A DNA stretch of 64,000 nucleotides from Adiantum capillus-veneris (GCA_014529385.2 CM043947.1:103040811-103104810), one strand, 5' to 3'. Positions 12,141 to 24,699 are shown, numbered from the stretch's first letter. Numbers and translations: made by a program. Notes: generated from the sequence alone by a model not told the origin.

Positions 12141-14042
12141 ATAGACTTATGAAGCCTTGGATAGAGTACTTACCTTTGGATTAACTTGTCGTCAATTTCC
12201 ACCTCATTCAATTGCAACTTTCTATCAAGCCACTGATTCCTCGTCTACAACCTAATTCCTGTACAAATTTGATCAAGTTAGCTATTCTTCTATAAGGATA
12301 GTAGAGTTTCTGCTATTCTCGTGATTGATCTCTGTGTATCACTTCAGAGTCAAAATTTGACTTTCAAATCTGACTTTAGCTAAAAATCAAAGGTCTAATC
12401 TACAACCTGTAAACTGAGTGTACATATATCAATTTTGATCCGATTGAACCCAAAATTGCCCTGTGGCTTGATATTATGTTGGTCTATCACTCTATAAGTT
12501 CAAAAGTCAAAATTGATGTCTCTAGATAGCAGAAGTATATAATCGTGATTATTTACTTTTGTCAATTTTTTACACTTTTTTGATTGGTTTGGCAAGTATA
12601 CAACTTGCTAAAGTCCCTGGACAAGTTTCAACAAGTTTAGACAAAATCTGATCAAGTTTATTAACTGTTTGGTGTTCGCAAACTCTGATTTTGCGAACCT
12701 GGCTTAAGTCTCACTTTTGGGATCCAAATTTCACCAGAAGTGATTTGTGAGGTCTACTTGATATGCTTGACCTTGTGATGTGCTCAAATTTGCAAAATCA
12801 TCAAGTTTTGAAGCAGACATAAATAATCACGATTATTTACTCCAACTGTATTTTTGCAAGTTGTTGCCCAACTTTGACACAGATCTGTTAAGCACCTTAA
12901 GTTAAGGTCACTAGCCAAGTTTCATCAAGTTTGGACAATTTTTGGTCAAATGGTCATCAGTTATCTATCCGCAGACTAACTTTGCAATTCTAGTCACAAA
13001 TTTCAATCCAATGATTCAAATCTTACCAAATTTGGTTTGTGGGCTTATTACAACATGGTGAAACTAGTGGTATGCTGACTTGGTCATAAAAGTTGAAAAA
13101 TTGGGCAGATATAAATAATCATGATTATTTACTTCTGATAAATTTTTACAATTTTTTAGTCAATTGAGCATGTACACATGTTTATCACATCAACATAAGC
13201 CTATGAATTAAATTTCAACAAGTTTGGATAAATTTTCCCCCAATTTATACTCAAGATTCAAAAAGCCAGTACAAACTTTAGTTTTTTGCCAGTTTAGTGC
13301 TCCAAATCTCTTCGGCCTTTACAAAAGTTGTTTGTACACATGCAATGAGTCAATGGTATGAACCTTGGTCAATTTAGAGCAGAAAGTTAATAATCACGAT
13401 TATTAACTTTAGGCTTGAAATGAGCACTTTTTTGCAATTTTCTCAAAGATAGTCTTTATATGAGCTATTTTAAGCCTATGAATCAAGTCAAAGCTTAATT
13501 TGGCCTAAAATGTCAAGAAAAAGTAAATAATTTGAGTTTTGACCAACTCTTGCAGACAACTCTTAAGCTTACTCTCCAATCGGATTGAGTGGATTCGAGT
13601 CTTTTCGAGCTATTTCTAGCCATAGACCTGAAATTATGCAACTTCCAATAACAACTCACAATTGATTCTTTCGAAGAGAGCAATGTTCTGAAATCCACCT
13701 CGAATCCTACTTACCCTACTCCTAGATTCTCATGCAATGGAGTTGTGAAAAGTGCTCAGAAACACTCGTTTCCTTGTGTTTTTTATGTTTTTCAAAGCCT
13801 TGATCTTAAGACTTGTCTCATCTACTAATCATTATCCAAATCCTAATCTAAATCTATAATCCTACAGTCCTAAAGATACTCACCAAGTACGATTACTTCT
13901 AAGCTACCTCTACGCAGCAAAAGACGACAATGTTAAGCTATGCGGTTTCTAAAAGAAAGTTTTAAACTCTATGCAAACCTAAAGTAAGTGAAAGGACAAC
14001 TACACAAGACGCTCGTGTTTTCCCTAGTTTAGGTCTCTTCGA
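12141..14042. repeat. 5' leader of element 1 with palindrome array
   Basis: About 1.9 kb of AT-rich non-coding sequence lies between the primer binding site and the first ATG. Near-palindromes of the GTAAATAATCG half-site type occur at 12,535-12,556, 12,819-12,840, 13,111-13,132 and 13,383-13,410, spaced about 275-292 bp. A half-copy lies near 13,521. Each has a core of CGCG, CGTG, CACG or CATG flanked by complementary arms. No ORF here looks real. Confidence 0.8.
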
Positions 14043-14060
14043 TCCCCAACAGCGGCGCCA
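14043..14060 (-). other. tRNA primer binding site, element 1
   Basis: On the minus strand this reads TGGCGCCGCTGTTGGGGA, two bases inside the LTR end. The TGGCGCC...GGGGA form is the usual primer site of many plant Ty3/gypsy elements. It fixes the orientation and the inner LTR boundary. Confidence 0.85.
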
Positions 14061-14062
14061 AA

Positions 14063-14974
14063 TGTGGGACGCATGTCTAATCTCACCATCCTATCTTATT
14101 GCAGTATTAGCGAGAACCACGATTAATTTGTCAAACCATGAGACGAAACTTACTCGACTAGTGAATAGAGGCTACAAGAGGTTGTCAATCTTTAAAAAAA
14201 CAACTAACAACTCGTATCTAACTCAGGCTACACTCAAGTGACTGAAATCACCAGAAGTCAATCGCTCATCGGCAAGAAAATCACATCCGTTACAGCATCA
14301 AATGACATACAAACGTAACGAAACTTCTAGGACAAGTTTACAAGACCTAAGCACACATACTTATGGTCTCAAACCACACTTTAGGTCAAGTTCCAAAATC
14401 GCGATTATTAACAGCAATGGATTTTTAACCTAGTCGTTTTCGACCCAGAATGCTTAGCAATGATGCCCCAATATCCCTCCTATGCTTAGTTTTCAATTTA
14501 AAAGTGTAAATTCCTAGTTATGATGAAATTAGGCCGTGGGTCAGCGACGCCAAAAGCTGTGAAATACTGTGAATGGCTTACGTCAATGCGTAGAGCTCTT
14601 ACCTGCGGTTGCAATGCAGCAAACGCAATCGTAATGTGACAACCGGAGAGAGACTAGGAAGCGTGAGAAGGAGAGAAGTGAGTGCCGTTAGCTCACGCTG
14701 TGTATTTCTTATCCAAAACTTATAAAAAACTTATAAAAATTGGCTTTTATACCTTAGCCAAGGTTTTTGGGTGGTCAAAACTAATAATTTGGAGTTCTAC
14801 CAAAGCTGGGAAATGACTGGCTGATACAATCAGGAAGCTTGTCGCCCCGGCTCATTAATTACAAAGTTTATCCAAGAAAATAGGAGTTACAATATTCCCG
14901 ATTTATCAAAATAATAAATGTTTTACAAAGAGAACTCGGAAAAATGATATCCGTGTTAGCTTGCTGCTAACACA
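14063..14974 (-). mobile_element. 5' LTR of element 1 (912 bp)
   Basis: On the plus strand it begins TGTGGGAC and ends CTAACACA. On its own strand it therefore runs TGTG...CACA, with matching inverted ends, directly next to the primer binding site. A TATA-like box (GGTATAAAAGCC on the minus strand) lies at 14,742-14,753 and probably starts the element transcript. A degenerate copy of the element's palindrome (AATCGCGATTATTAAC) lies at about 14,398-14,413. The flank 14,975-14,979 (TCCAT) would be one copy of a 5-bp target duplication. The other copy is outside the window. Confidence 0.85.
14742..14753 (-). promoter_or_regulatory. TATA-like box in LTR of element 1
   Basis: GGTATAAAAGCC on the minus strand is the best core-promoter match in this LTR and points into the element. 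Other TATAA-like strings stand close by at 14,718-14,737, so the exact box is not certain. Confidence 0.5.
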
Positions 14975-15660
14975 TCCATTGGAGATTACTTATGGTAAAC
15001 TCTATGGAATCTATTGATTTACCGATCACTGCATGAGGTCATGATTCAATCTGGGTGGTCATAGATCGGTTGACTAAACTTTACAAGTTTATTCCAACCA
15101 AGTCCACAATTAAAGCTCCAGAGTTAATGTGTACAATTTGTATGGGTTGCCCACCAACATTGTGAGTGATCGTGATCCTAAGCTTCATAGTCATTTTTGG
15201 AGAGATGTGTTTAAATGATTGGGTACATAACTCAACATCAGTATTGTAAATCATCCTGAAGTGGATGGTTAAACTGAACATGTTAATCAAGTGCTAGAGG
15301 AGATGCTAAGATCATACATTAGAAAAAACAATTGGATTGGAAATATTATCTCCCCTATTCTTGAGTTTTCTTATAATAGTGCCAAGCATGTGACAATTAG
15401 TTTTAGTCCTTTCATGCTTATGTAGGGTTTTCAATCTAGGTCACCGATTACGGTGGGATTGGCAATTGAGAAACTTTAGCACATCAAGAATTTTCCCCAA
15501 GACCACATGGAAATCCTAAGACTTGCTAGTCAAAATGTTTGACAAGCACATGATTGATACAAAAAGCTATACGCTTATGAGAAACGTCAGCAAGCTACCT
15601 TCACGAAAGGAGAAAAGGTACTTTTATGTGTGCTACAACATTCTCAAAAAGTTCAAAGAT
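14975..15660 (+). pseudogene. Chromovirus integrase core fragment (interrupted by element 1)
   Basis: Plus-strand reading in broken frames gives GHDSIWVVIDRLTKLYKFIP, LYGLPTNIVSDRDPKLHSHF (second catalytic Asp), NHPEVDG.TEHVNQVLEEML (Glu region, with a stop) and FSPFMLM.GFQSRSPITVGL. This is the integrase core of a CRM/Tekay-like chromovirus and resembles the copy at 29,476-30,063. It starts abruptly in the middle of the domain at the LTR edge, so element 1 inserted here. The missing N-terminal part should lie left of the window. Confidence 0.85.
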
Positions 15661-15885
15661 TGGGCCAACACCTAAATTTTCTCCGAGATTTTGTGGGTGT
15701 TTTAAGAGATTCTTACCATTCATCGAGTGAGATTTTTTTAGTGAACCAGAATCCGAGTGAATATTTATACGACATGGATCCGTGTTGTTCTAGGTGGTGC
15801 ACTTTGAGCCCCATCCTCAACATTAAGGATGAAGCAAAGGGGGCCATGCCACCTACGGACCATGTCTATAATTTTTGTTTTCTTT

Positions 15886-15889
<4 letters not shown>

Positions 15890-15934
<45 letters not shown>

Positions 15935-16175
15935 GCATATGAAGAACCACCTTTAAAGTCTATTGGAGTAGTGATCTATGTGTGTCGATTATTGTCTTCA
16001 CGTCCTTAATCAATGAACATGACTCGTGGAGGCTTTGACACCAAAAGCTATAAGGAATATACATGCCGCATGTGCACTATCTCTAGTCTTGCATCCCCTT
16101 GCTCTTTCTCTCCTCCTGCAAATGTGCTCTGTTCTCTCTTTGATGTAGTGCACAAGACTACATCTCCTCGCACAT

Positions 16176-16259
<84 letters not shown>

Positions 16260-17167
16260 TTATCTAGGTGACAATTCCTTGACTAACCCTTGGTTGAGTT
16301 CTTCCCTCATTGGTAATCTCGCTCTCGCTCTCGCTCTCGGATGATCGGGCGCATACTGGGATACTCCCTAAATGTTTTCACAATCTCTCGCTATTGCAAG
16401 ACGATGCTCCTCCTCCATTGCATGCAGCTTGGATGCTTACTGCCTTCAATTTACATGCAAAAGAAAACCTCTTGGAGATAGAGAAATCATAGACCATTGC
16501 ATATTCTCACAGCACGTATTATATGGCCTTAGTGGTGTAACAAACCCACTATATAGAAGGCGTCACAAATATCCCCATCTAGGTGTCTCCATCTACTTTC
16601 CCACCTAGAGTGTTTAATTCCCACAACATACATGCTCAAGAAGCCTCCTTGGATATAGAATGCCTGCAGACTCTTGTGTAGTCTGGCAGTTTCTTCTCTT
16701 ACAATCAAATACTATAGTCATAGCCCTTTGTAGGAGATTGAGCTCAAAGTTATACTAATATTGATATATGAGCTCTTGTGGAGCGATTGATGCTCTATCA
16801 ATTTTTTGATGAGCCCCATCAACCTTCCTACTACACACATCACCTATTGCTAAATCCACACTTAGAGTAAGATAAGAATCTGGGCACTAGTCGAGTTTTA
16901 ACATTAAAAAGATCCCATATACTCCTCTTTACAGCAAATCAACAGTCTGTTAGTTGGGTGTATTGACAACTGCCTTGGTACATAATAAGGCTACCTATTC
17001 ACTTGCTAATTTTGAGCCTACAACTTAACATCACCAACATTTTTTCCAACCCAGCGAACCCCCTTTTTTTTGCCGAATCCCCTCCCTTCGATTGCGTGCC
17101 ATATTCCCTCCCTCACATTGCTTTATGTAATCCTTGGATATGCTGTTAACATTGAGCCTATGTATGT

Positions 17168-17247
<80 letters not shown>

Positions 17248-17461
17248 GCTTCACAGCTTCACCCCTTGATACCCATATTATAGATGCTCCTCCCCCACCT
17301 TCTGTATCGCTTATTCCCTTTGCCATCAACACGCTAACTTACAGGGGTTCTTAAATCAACAATGCTTGTAGAACTGTGTGCAATATGCATAACCACCTTG
17401 CAAGGAGTAGATTTGTAGCTCCCTCGTGATGTTGTTACTGCTTGCCCAGGTGATACATCTC

Positions 17462-17511
<50 letters not shown>

Positions 17512-17686
17512 AAGATTCTGGTGTCAATAGGAAGGAGGTTATGATATGCAGTATAGATATGGTACCTATCATAGGCACTATCGGTTGAGGATTAAGTTCT
17601 CTCTCCCCACTAGTACCGAACCACATGGATTACCTCCCTTATCACACGTCCGTGAGATAATGGGAACACCCTTTATGGAATTTCGG

Positions 17687-17720
<34 letters not shown>
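15890..17720. repeat. Microsatellite cluster (CT)n and (CA)n
   Basis: Long simple repeats stand at 15,890-15,930 (CT), 16,179-16,259 (CT then CA), 17,169-17,242 (CT, about 36 units), 17,464-17,506 (CA) and 17,691-17,719 (CA). The apparent ORFs over them encode only Ser-Leu, Arg-Glu or Cys-Val runs. The sequence between them shows no recognised gene. Confidence 0.9.
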
Positions 17721-17721
<1 letters not shown>

Positions 17722-20700
17722 GGCATGCAAACACAAGCATGAAAAAGTTCTGATCTCTTGCGTTTTTTGCATTCAAGATCCACAAAATATGGTGAAAACG
17801 TCTGCCATTCTACGTTTGGCAAGCATGGAGCAAAGTGCATAAGGCTATTCTCTCTGAGGTATTACATCGGCAACAAATAACAAAGTGGAGAACTTACAAA
17901 CAATGGGTCGTATCATCGATGAAATATGGATGACGCAACACAAAAAATGATAGCAGCTTGCTCAGGCAGCAAACATGGATACAAGCAGGTAGGTGCAATT
18001 GCACCTACTTAGAAATTTGAGGGTTTTTTCACTTATTTTTGTATAACATACTTGGAGGTAACTGTGGTATTCTATGGTTGAATTTTTAAACATCGTCACA
18101 ATAAGGTTTGATGCTTACTTCATGTATGGCCAAAAAGCAAGGGTATCCGTTTCTTGGATGGGAAATCGTCAACTTGAGCTTAAAAAATTAAACAATTTTT
18201 TTAATTGTCTATTAAAACAACCTACATTTTTGAATGCCCTGAAACCTCCCGTAGAGGGTCTCCTTGGAGATGGCGAGTATTGAAATTTTTGAAAAATCGC
18301 TAGGGATATAAACAAAATGCTATCCTACTTTTGACAGAATTGCATGTATTGTTAATAATTTGTTGGATAAATACTAAAAGTAAGCTTCTTGAAACTTTGA
18401 GTGACAAGGACTTGAGCCAAAATCTGGGTTTTATGCAATTCATAAATTTTCTAGTAAAGCTTGGATTTTTTTCATAACCATGAGTATAGAATAACACTTG
18501 TTGATCTAAGATACACAACATCTACTTGCTAGTCTTCTCTTGGATAGCAATCACACTAAATATCCCACATTTGTCAATCCGTAAACAAGTTCTTAAATGA
18601 TAACCCCCTTCTTGTGGCATACGAGCACATAGATAGGTACCTATTTAGAGTCTCGTAAATGTTTGCTGTTTAATCATGAAATACTTGAATTAGTCGGGAA
18701 GTACTTTGTTGATTGATGTATGCTTGCACTAAAGTGACAATGATGATTAAGTTGTATAGATGGTGGCAAAGATCAATCGTAGACAAAATCTTTGGTAACT
18801 TTGATACTACTTATGATTTTTTCATTAAACCTAATCCTCTTCTTGAGTGCCTCAAGAAGAGGTTGAGTTCATAGAGCTTTGAGAAAGCTATTTCAAATTG
18901 CAGCAGACTGATGCCCTAAATTGGCTGGATTTGCTTACATAAAAACTAATGTTTCTGAACAACAGATACACACTTAGTTTTTATTGAGATAATTGGTAGA
19001 AAGGGTATAGACATTGCATTCATATCCTCGCATAGGATTGACATTACATAAACTGGAAAATCATTGATACTGGTGGGTTCATGACAACTATTGATTCTCA
19101 TTCATGATTAAACATATATGATAGGATGGAATGTTAAAAAAGGAATTACTTGCAAAGTATATTAGTCTCTAATCTGTTTTGAGGATGCTACCATATTGTT
19201 GAGCTAGTAACATGTGACATACTGCTGGTTTTTGATACATGAGATATATTCTAGTTACTAAAGATGTAAACCTCCTGTGGAGGATCTCGTTGGGAGATGG
19301 CATAAACTAAATTTTTTGAAATACTGCTCAAATTACAAAGGAGGTGATGTTTGATTTTTGCCAGGTGTTCTACATTAATCTTTAACCCATAAATACATAG
19401 GTATTTGCATCATATATGGTAATCAACACTAGTAGTTTTTTGAGAAAGCTCGGTGAGTATTGGGATACACATGCATATACATTTAGAGGTTATCTTACTT
19501 GAAATCTTAACTTAATAGTCAATCCTAAGGGTAAGCTATAAACTAGATCTACAGGTGTGACATGGATGGCAACTGGATCCAGTGTCAAGACTTGCAAAAT
19601 GCACATACATAGCCAGTTCTAACTGAATGTTTTTGTATGGATGCAGGTAACAGCTGGATCCTTCGCTAGGTAGATGTAGTGGAATCTCATCCCGGGTGGA
19701 CACACAAAGATACAACATTAAGATATCAATGATCAAAGATCAATTTTTTGTTTTTCATTTAAATGACTGTATTATCCATTAGATACAAAATGATGTATTG
19801 GTGTATATGAAATGTTAATTGCGTTTTATGACATCTAGTTTTAAAATATTGGTATTTAATATATTATTGAATACAATTGTCTAAGTATGGTTTAATTATG
19901 AAGGGATTTTCATACTTAAACAACACACACACACACACACACACACACACATTGCACATGTGCTCATGAATGTAGGCTAAGGTGGAAGTATGCCCCAAGG
20001 TGCATTGTTGCACATTCTAGGCAATGCATAAGTGTGGGTGAGGGTTATTAGTTTGGCAAAAAAACAAGGGAGAGAGAAGCTTTATAATATGTATAGTATC
20101 TAACTCTTATAATTGAGAGGGACATGTAATGAGGACATTGAGAAGAGGGAGAGTGAAGGCTTGAGAAGTGCCATGTGCTAGAAGCCTAATTTTTTTTTAG
20201 CTATATTTAGTTTGAAAATTTACAAAAGGTTAACATTCCTTGGGATGGCATCCATACATCTTTGAGACTCTTAAATATCAAAAGTCTAATTGTTGATCCC
20301 TCTTCTCAATAATACACACACACACACACACACATGCACGCACGTGCGCACGCATACACACACAATTTAGAGTACTATTGAATGAGAAGAGAAATTTGTC
20401 TTACGTCCATGTCACACTGAGATAGGGATTTACAAGTTATGCGGAGATGGTAGCCAATCATTTGCAGATGAAAAGAAAAAAGTTGGCATCCACCCCTTGT
20501 AGGAGGGACACCATCACACACTCAGCCAAGTTCTCCAAGCAATGACCAACTGCATAAAGTGCACGCAGGAGTTCATTTTAGAGATGTCAAACCTTTATAG
20601 ACAACATCTAAGCCGGAGGTTGAACCACCTAAACTACTCTCATTCACGCAAAAAAATGTGTAGCTTTTGTTTTCAAGTCCAATGTGATAGCATTGTTAAC

Positions 20701-21515
20701 AATCATCTACAAAAGGAGGGTGGAGAAGGTACCCTAGTGTGACAAAGAAGTGAGACTGTGTGTGTGTAGTAAAAAAATTCTTCCTCAAAAGATGTGCACC
20801 GATGACACAGAGTGTAGACCCTTGTGATTTGGCTTTCTAAAAGAAACCTTAGAGTTGAGTTGGGTTAGGCATACTTTCATTGTTTTCAATGATGATTGAT
20901 ACTTACATTAAATGTTATTTCAATTTTAAAATAGTAAAAGGATCTTTTTATTTCACTTTCATTTCATGTCCTGACATGTCTTGACTTTTCTTGCATTATA
21001 TTGTTTTAGAATACTCAAGTGAAACTTCACTTGCATAATTCTAGTAAATCCTATGTACGCACACATACATATATATATATATATAATAATGAGTTTTTAT
21101 TTTTCACATTTCATTTCACAGCCTCACATGGTTTGACTTTTCTTACATTCTATAACTTAATTCTAATCAATATTCAAGAAAGTCTCTTTTATAAAGTGGC
21201 CGTCGACTGAGTTTCCTCCTCACAAAAAGGCAAACCAAAAATATTAGCATAAATATAAAATTTACAAGATTTTTGAACTATTTTCTCACATATTTCACCA
21301 GGTTTTCTTCTTTTTACCATGGTTTGCAACCAATTAGTCTCCATTTCAACCGAGTTAAGGCTAAGATGAGGCATTTCTTTCTTGAGCACTCATTCTACTT
21401 AAACTCAACCTAATGATTTTATCACGTTCTAATTGTTTTAAAAAACCACCGTGATTCTTTTAGTTGTTTTTAAATCACATTGAAGAACATATAGAAGAAA
21501 TTAAAAAAAGAAAAG
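17721..21515. other. No recognised gene; AT-rich with minor repeats
   Basis: Only short unconvincing ORFs occur. Two similar segments at about 18,235-18,310 and 19,262-19,335 share 'AAACCTCC(C/T)GT(A/G)GAGG' and the following 50 bases, so an old repeat is present. CA runs lie at 19,922-19,951 and 20,314-20,364. I see no coding homology. Confidence 0.5.
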
Positions 21516-21705
21516 TCTAAGAAAAAGAGAGTAAAGTCTAAGTCACTTTTGTATTCACGCAAAAAAGAGAGTTTTTAAAAAAACCTCCCTCAAAGGATGT
21601 GAGCATCTTGCATATCTAATCTTTTTGCGAGGGAGGTTTTTTTTTTTTCTCTCTCTCTTTTGGAGTGAATACAAAAGTGACTCAAACTTTTCTCTTTACT
21701 TAAAT
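21515..21705. repeat. Fold-back inverted repeat
   Basis: Two arms of about 70 bp face each other. The left arm holds AGTCACTTTTGTATTCACGC and ends in AAACCTCCCTC. The right arm starts GAGGGAGGTTT and holds GTGAATACAAAAGTGACT. The loop is about 40-45 bp. A partial third copy follows near 21,735-21,775. This is the form of a small fold-back or MITE-type element; its borders are not sharp. Confidence 0.7.
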
Positions 21706-22098
21706 TTTTTTCATTACTCTCTTTCTATCTTTCGTAGTGAATGCAAAAGGCAATAGACTTTTCCTTTCTAAAACTCTTCAATGTGCTATATTTTTTATAA
21801 AAAATCCTCGAATGGTCTGTGCACGTGCAATCTTTTGAGGGAGATTTTATTAATTAGATAATGAGAGAGAAAGCCGAAGATGGACAGGATGTCTCCATCT
21901 TTTGCCAATAAAAAATCATGATTAGCAATTTTGATTTTTATCCTATTTTTCACCAATAGTAGCCCATGACTATAAAAGGCCTCAACCTGTCTCACACACA
22001 ACAATATCATCTTGCCTCTCGAATAAAACCACATGCCATTAAGAGTTGGGTGGAAACACTTCCTGCCACCTACTCAGCATAGGTCCTCCAGAAGCTAG

Positions 22099-22102
<4 letters not shown>

Positions 22103-22186
<84 letters not shown>

Positions 22187-22194
22187 TAGATAGA
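22103..22194. repeat. Compound (GT)n(GA)n(GATA)n microsatellite
   Basis: A GT run passes directly into a GA run and then a few GATA units. Confidence 0.9.
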
Positions 22195-22285
22195 TTCATT
22201 ATCGTCTTCGGAGGTCACATATGACCCATGGGACCTGGAAAAAAAAAGGGATCATTACAAAACGGGGTTTTCAGAGGGATACATA

Positions 22286-22834
22286 TCAGTTAAGGACTGA
22301 GGGTCCATTGGAAGGAAAAAGAGACAAAAAGGAAATTGTAGATCCTAAGGGGGGTGTCGGTTTAGGAGTTCGAAATTCTTGGATGATGGCTTTACCGCCT
22401 CGATAGACAGCCCATTTATCTTGTTTACGAGCTTCGTGCATCTTCTTGAGCTCACTTGCCTTGAGCTTGAGTTGATTTGGGGTCAATTCCTCGGCAATCC
22501 AAAGTGTTCTTCCCTTAAGGAGGCGAGATTGTTGTAGTAGCTTCATTCGCGTTTCCTTGTCCTTGAATGTAAGAATACATTGCTTAGGTGGCACTGGTTT
22601 GTTCGTATCGTTGATCCAAGAGATAGAATCAGGCTCAATGTGAATTGGTTGGAGAATATCATTGAGCTTGGTGATGGCTTCTTCGAGTGTGTCTTCCTCG
22701 GTGCACCATGGGGAGTTGAGCCCTCCAATCCTTACCTTCAATCCAAGAGACTCTTGCAGTCGGTTTTCTTGTAGTGCTATAGCCCTGCCCCCAACAATCT
22801 TTGCACTTGAGGATGGTGATGTGGTGGCAGACAA
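22286..22834 (-). pseudogene. LINE ORF1-like fragment
   Basis: A 182-codon open frame contains LKVRIGGLNSPWCTEEDTLE, then CILTFKDKETRMKLLQQSR, LKGRTLWIAEELTPNQLKLK and WAVYRGGKAIIQEF. The order is an RRM-like fold followed by 'LKG..iwI.EdLTp.Q...k', the pattern of L1-type ORF1 RNA-binding proteins. The frame opens with MSATTSPSSSAKIVG and ends with a stop at 22,286, but no endonuclease or RT follows on this strand. It looks like a fragment left by a dead or 5'-only copy. Confidence 0.6.
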
Positions 22835-22920
22835 CCTTGCTGAGAAGGGGAAACAGAAACCGTTTTGTGTGCAGGTTACATCACATGAATTTACATAGCA
22901 TCATCAAAGACATGGTGCAT

Positions 22921-22924
<4 letters not shown>

Positions 22925-23003
<79 letters not shown>
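22925..23003. repeat. (GA)n followed by a 33-G run
   Basis: A GA run of about 22 units is followed by an uninterrupted run of about 33 G (22,971-23,003). Such a tract is unstable and could form G-quadruplexes. Its exact length may be an assembly estimate. Confidence 0.85.
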
Positions 23004-23013
23004 TTTTTTTTCA

Positions 23014-23099
23014 TGCAAAGAGTGGGTCTGGACTTTGAAGTCTTTGTTTATTACATGCAAAGAGAGGGTCTGGACTCTGAAGTCTTTGTTTATTACATG
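23014..23099. repeat. 42-bp tandem duplication
   Basis: Two head-to-tail copies beginning ATGCAAAGAG and ending TTTGTTTATTAC differ by two bases. A third copy starts (ATGCAC) and stops. Confidence 0.85.
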
Positions 23100-23123
23100 C
23101 ACGATGTGTGTGTATGTGTGTAT

Positions 23124-23155
<32 letters not shown>

Positions 23156-23276
23156 GGAGGGGAGGTTAGAAAAAACATGGACCAAAATCTTAATGGATTT
23201 TATTAAGATTATGCCTTTCAAGAAAGACCGGGAAACAAGTATGTAGTAGTCGATGCAACACAAAGTTCTTGCCTAT

Positions 23277-23911
23277 GATCAATCTTCAGTTTTGTATTTT
23301 GGATCTTGGTAGGTTCCTCATAACCTAGATATAACTCAACAAGGATACTGATATTGGTCAAAAAATAGCAACAAGTAGGTGACGGTATCAAATTACAACA
23401 CCCTAAAATATTCACGATAGTCTAATAAGGTTTCCCCATGAGTAAAGAGTTCAAAAACTATTATGGTAAGCTATAATTAAGCAAATAGTTGAAAAATACT
23501 CAAATATAGTGTAAAAGTGGGGGGGGGGGGGGGGCTGCAAGCTAGAGTGTTGATGTGCAGAAAGGACTACAAACAACATGTCAACAATTTTGATCAATCT
23601 TCAATTTTGTCTTTTGGATCTTGGTAGGTTCCTCATAACCTAGATATAACTCAACAAGGATACTGATATTGGTTAAAAAATAGCAACAAGTAGATGATGG
23701 TATCAATTTAAAGCACCTTAAAATATTCACGATAGTCTAATAAGGTTGCCCCATGAGTAAAGAGTTGAAAAACTATTAAGGTAAGCTATAATTAAGCAAA
23801 TAGTTGAAAAATACTCAAATATAGTGTAAAAGTAAGAGAGGGAACGGGGGGGGGGGGGGGGGCTGCAAGCTAGAGTGTTGATGTGCAGGAAGGACTACAA
23901 ACAACATGTCA
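23277..23911. repeat. 315-bp tandem duplication with internal poly-G
   Basis: Copy 1 is 23,277-23,591 and copy 2 is 23,592 to about 23,911. Both start GATCAATCTTCA and end ATGTCAACAA, and both contain a G run (23,519-23,535 and 23,848-23,862). Differences are few, so the duplication is recent. No coding content was recognised. Confidence 0.9.
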
Positions 23912-24189
23912 ACAATGTTAGACCAATGTTTAAGAAAAATGATTTTCACAAACTTACAAAATCCCTTTCGGTAATAGAAAAGCTACAAGGTTTCTTTTAC
24001 TTGCTAGCAAAAAACACAAGAAAGATCAAGATCAAGAGTTATCTAATGTCGGGCTTGCTAGCACCTACCTCTTTCTTAGCGTATCCATTTCTTAAATTTA
24101 ATTGCCATTTTTAGGAGGTCTAGGGCTAATTTAGTTAGTCTCTCAAGTGAAGAAATAAGTGACTTACACAAATGAGTGACTTATAGGAA

Positions 24190-24690
24190 CTCTTGGCTAT
24201 GTGTGTTTTGATAAAGTGCCTTTTTTTAGCTCACTCAATTTTATCATTGCTCAAAAAAGTTCACTCGAAGTTTGGGATTCCTCCCTTTAATATGCTCAAG
24301 CAAATATGGTCTACGAAATCTCCTTACTTGCACACTCTCACATTAATCTGGTATTTCATTGTAAGCCATCTACTTAAATGCTTGCATATGGATGAGAATG
24401 CCATTGACCAGGATATTTTAGTTGATTTCATTGAGCCTCCAATCCAGTTGTATGAACCTGAGTGTGTTCTTGACTATCATGATCTACATAAAAATCATCA
24501 TGTGCGTTGATAAGCATTGGTCAAGTGGAAATATAGATTGAAAGAAGGTGCCACTTGGCAAAACATTATTATTCTTAAGAAAACATTTCCCACTTTTCTT
24601 TTGAGGATGAAAATGTTTCTCCAAGCGGAGGGCAATGTCAAGCCAAAGGCTAGTCTGAACCAAACTTGGGGGTTGCATATATAAGGTGTA
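24190..24690 (+). pseudogene. Chromovirus integrase tail with chromodomain (relic)
   Basis: The frame at 24,193-24,510 ends EPECVLDYHDLHKNHHVR. After a stop the same frame goes on with ALVKWKYRLKEGATWQNIII and LKKTFPTFLLRMKMFLQAEG. This is the chromodomain pattern 'VLVKWkg.p.eeATWE....l...FP.F.LEDK' that ends chromoviral integrases. The following GGGCAATGTCAAG would be the polypurine/LTR junction. Upstream integrase core is missing. Confidence 0.75.
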
Positions 24691-24699
24691 GCGGCTAGG

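Larger units (their letters stand above)
1..14974 (-). mobile_element. Ty3/gypsy LTR retrotransposon 1 (3' LTR beyond window)
   Basis: On the minus strand the order is 5' LTR (14,063-14,974), primer binding site, 1.9-kb leader, N-terminal ORF, Gag, zinc knuckles, aspartic protease, RT, RNase H, integrase, a second protease-like domain and an extra 3' ORF. All coding parts are broken by stops and frameshifts, so the copy is dead. The LTR outer end at 14,974 abuts sequence encoding the middle of a chromovirus integrase on the plus strand, which shows insertion into an older element. The left end of the window falls inside the 3' part, so the 3' LTR is not seen. Its Gag and pre-protease region align along their length with the second element at 57,910-64,000, so both belong to one lineage. 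Confidence 0.9.
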
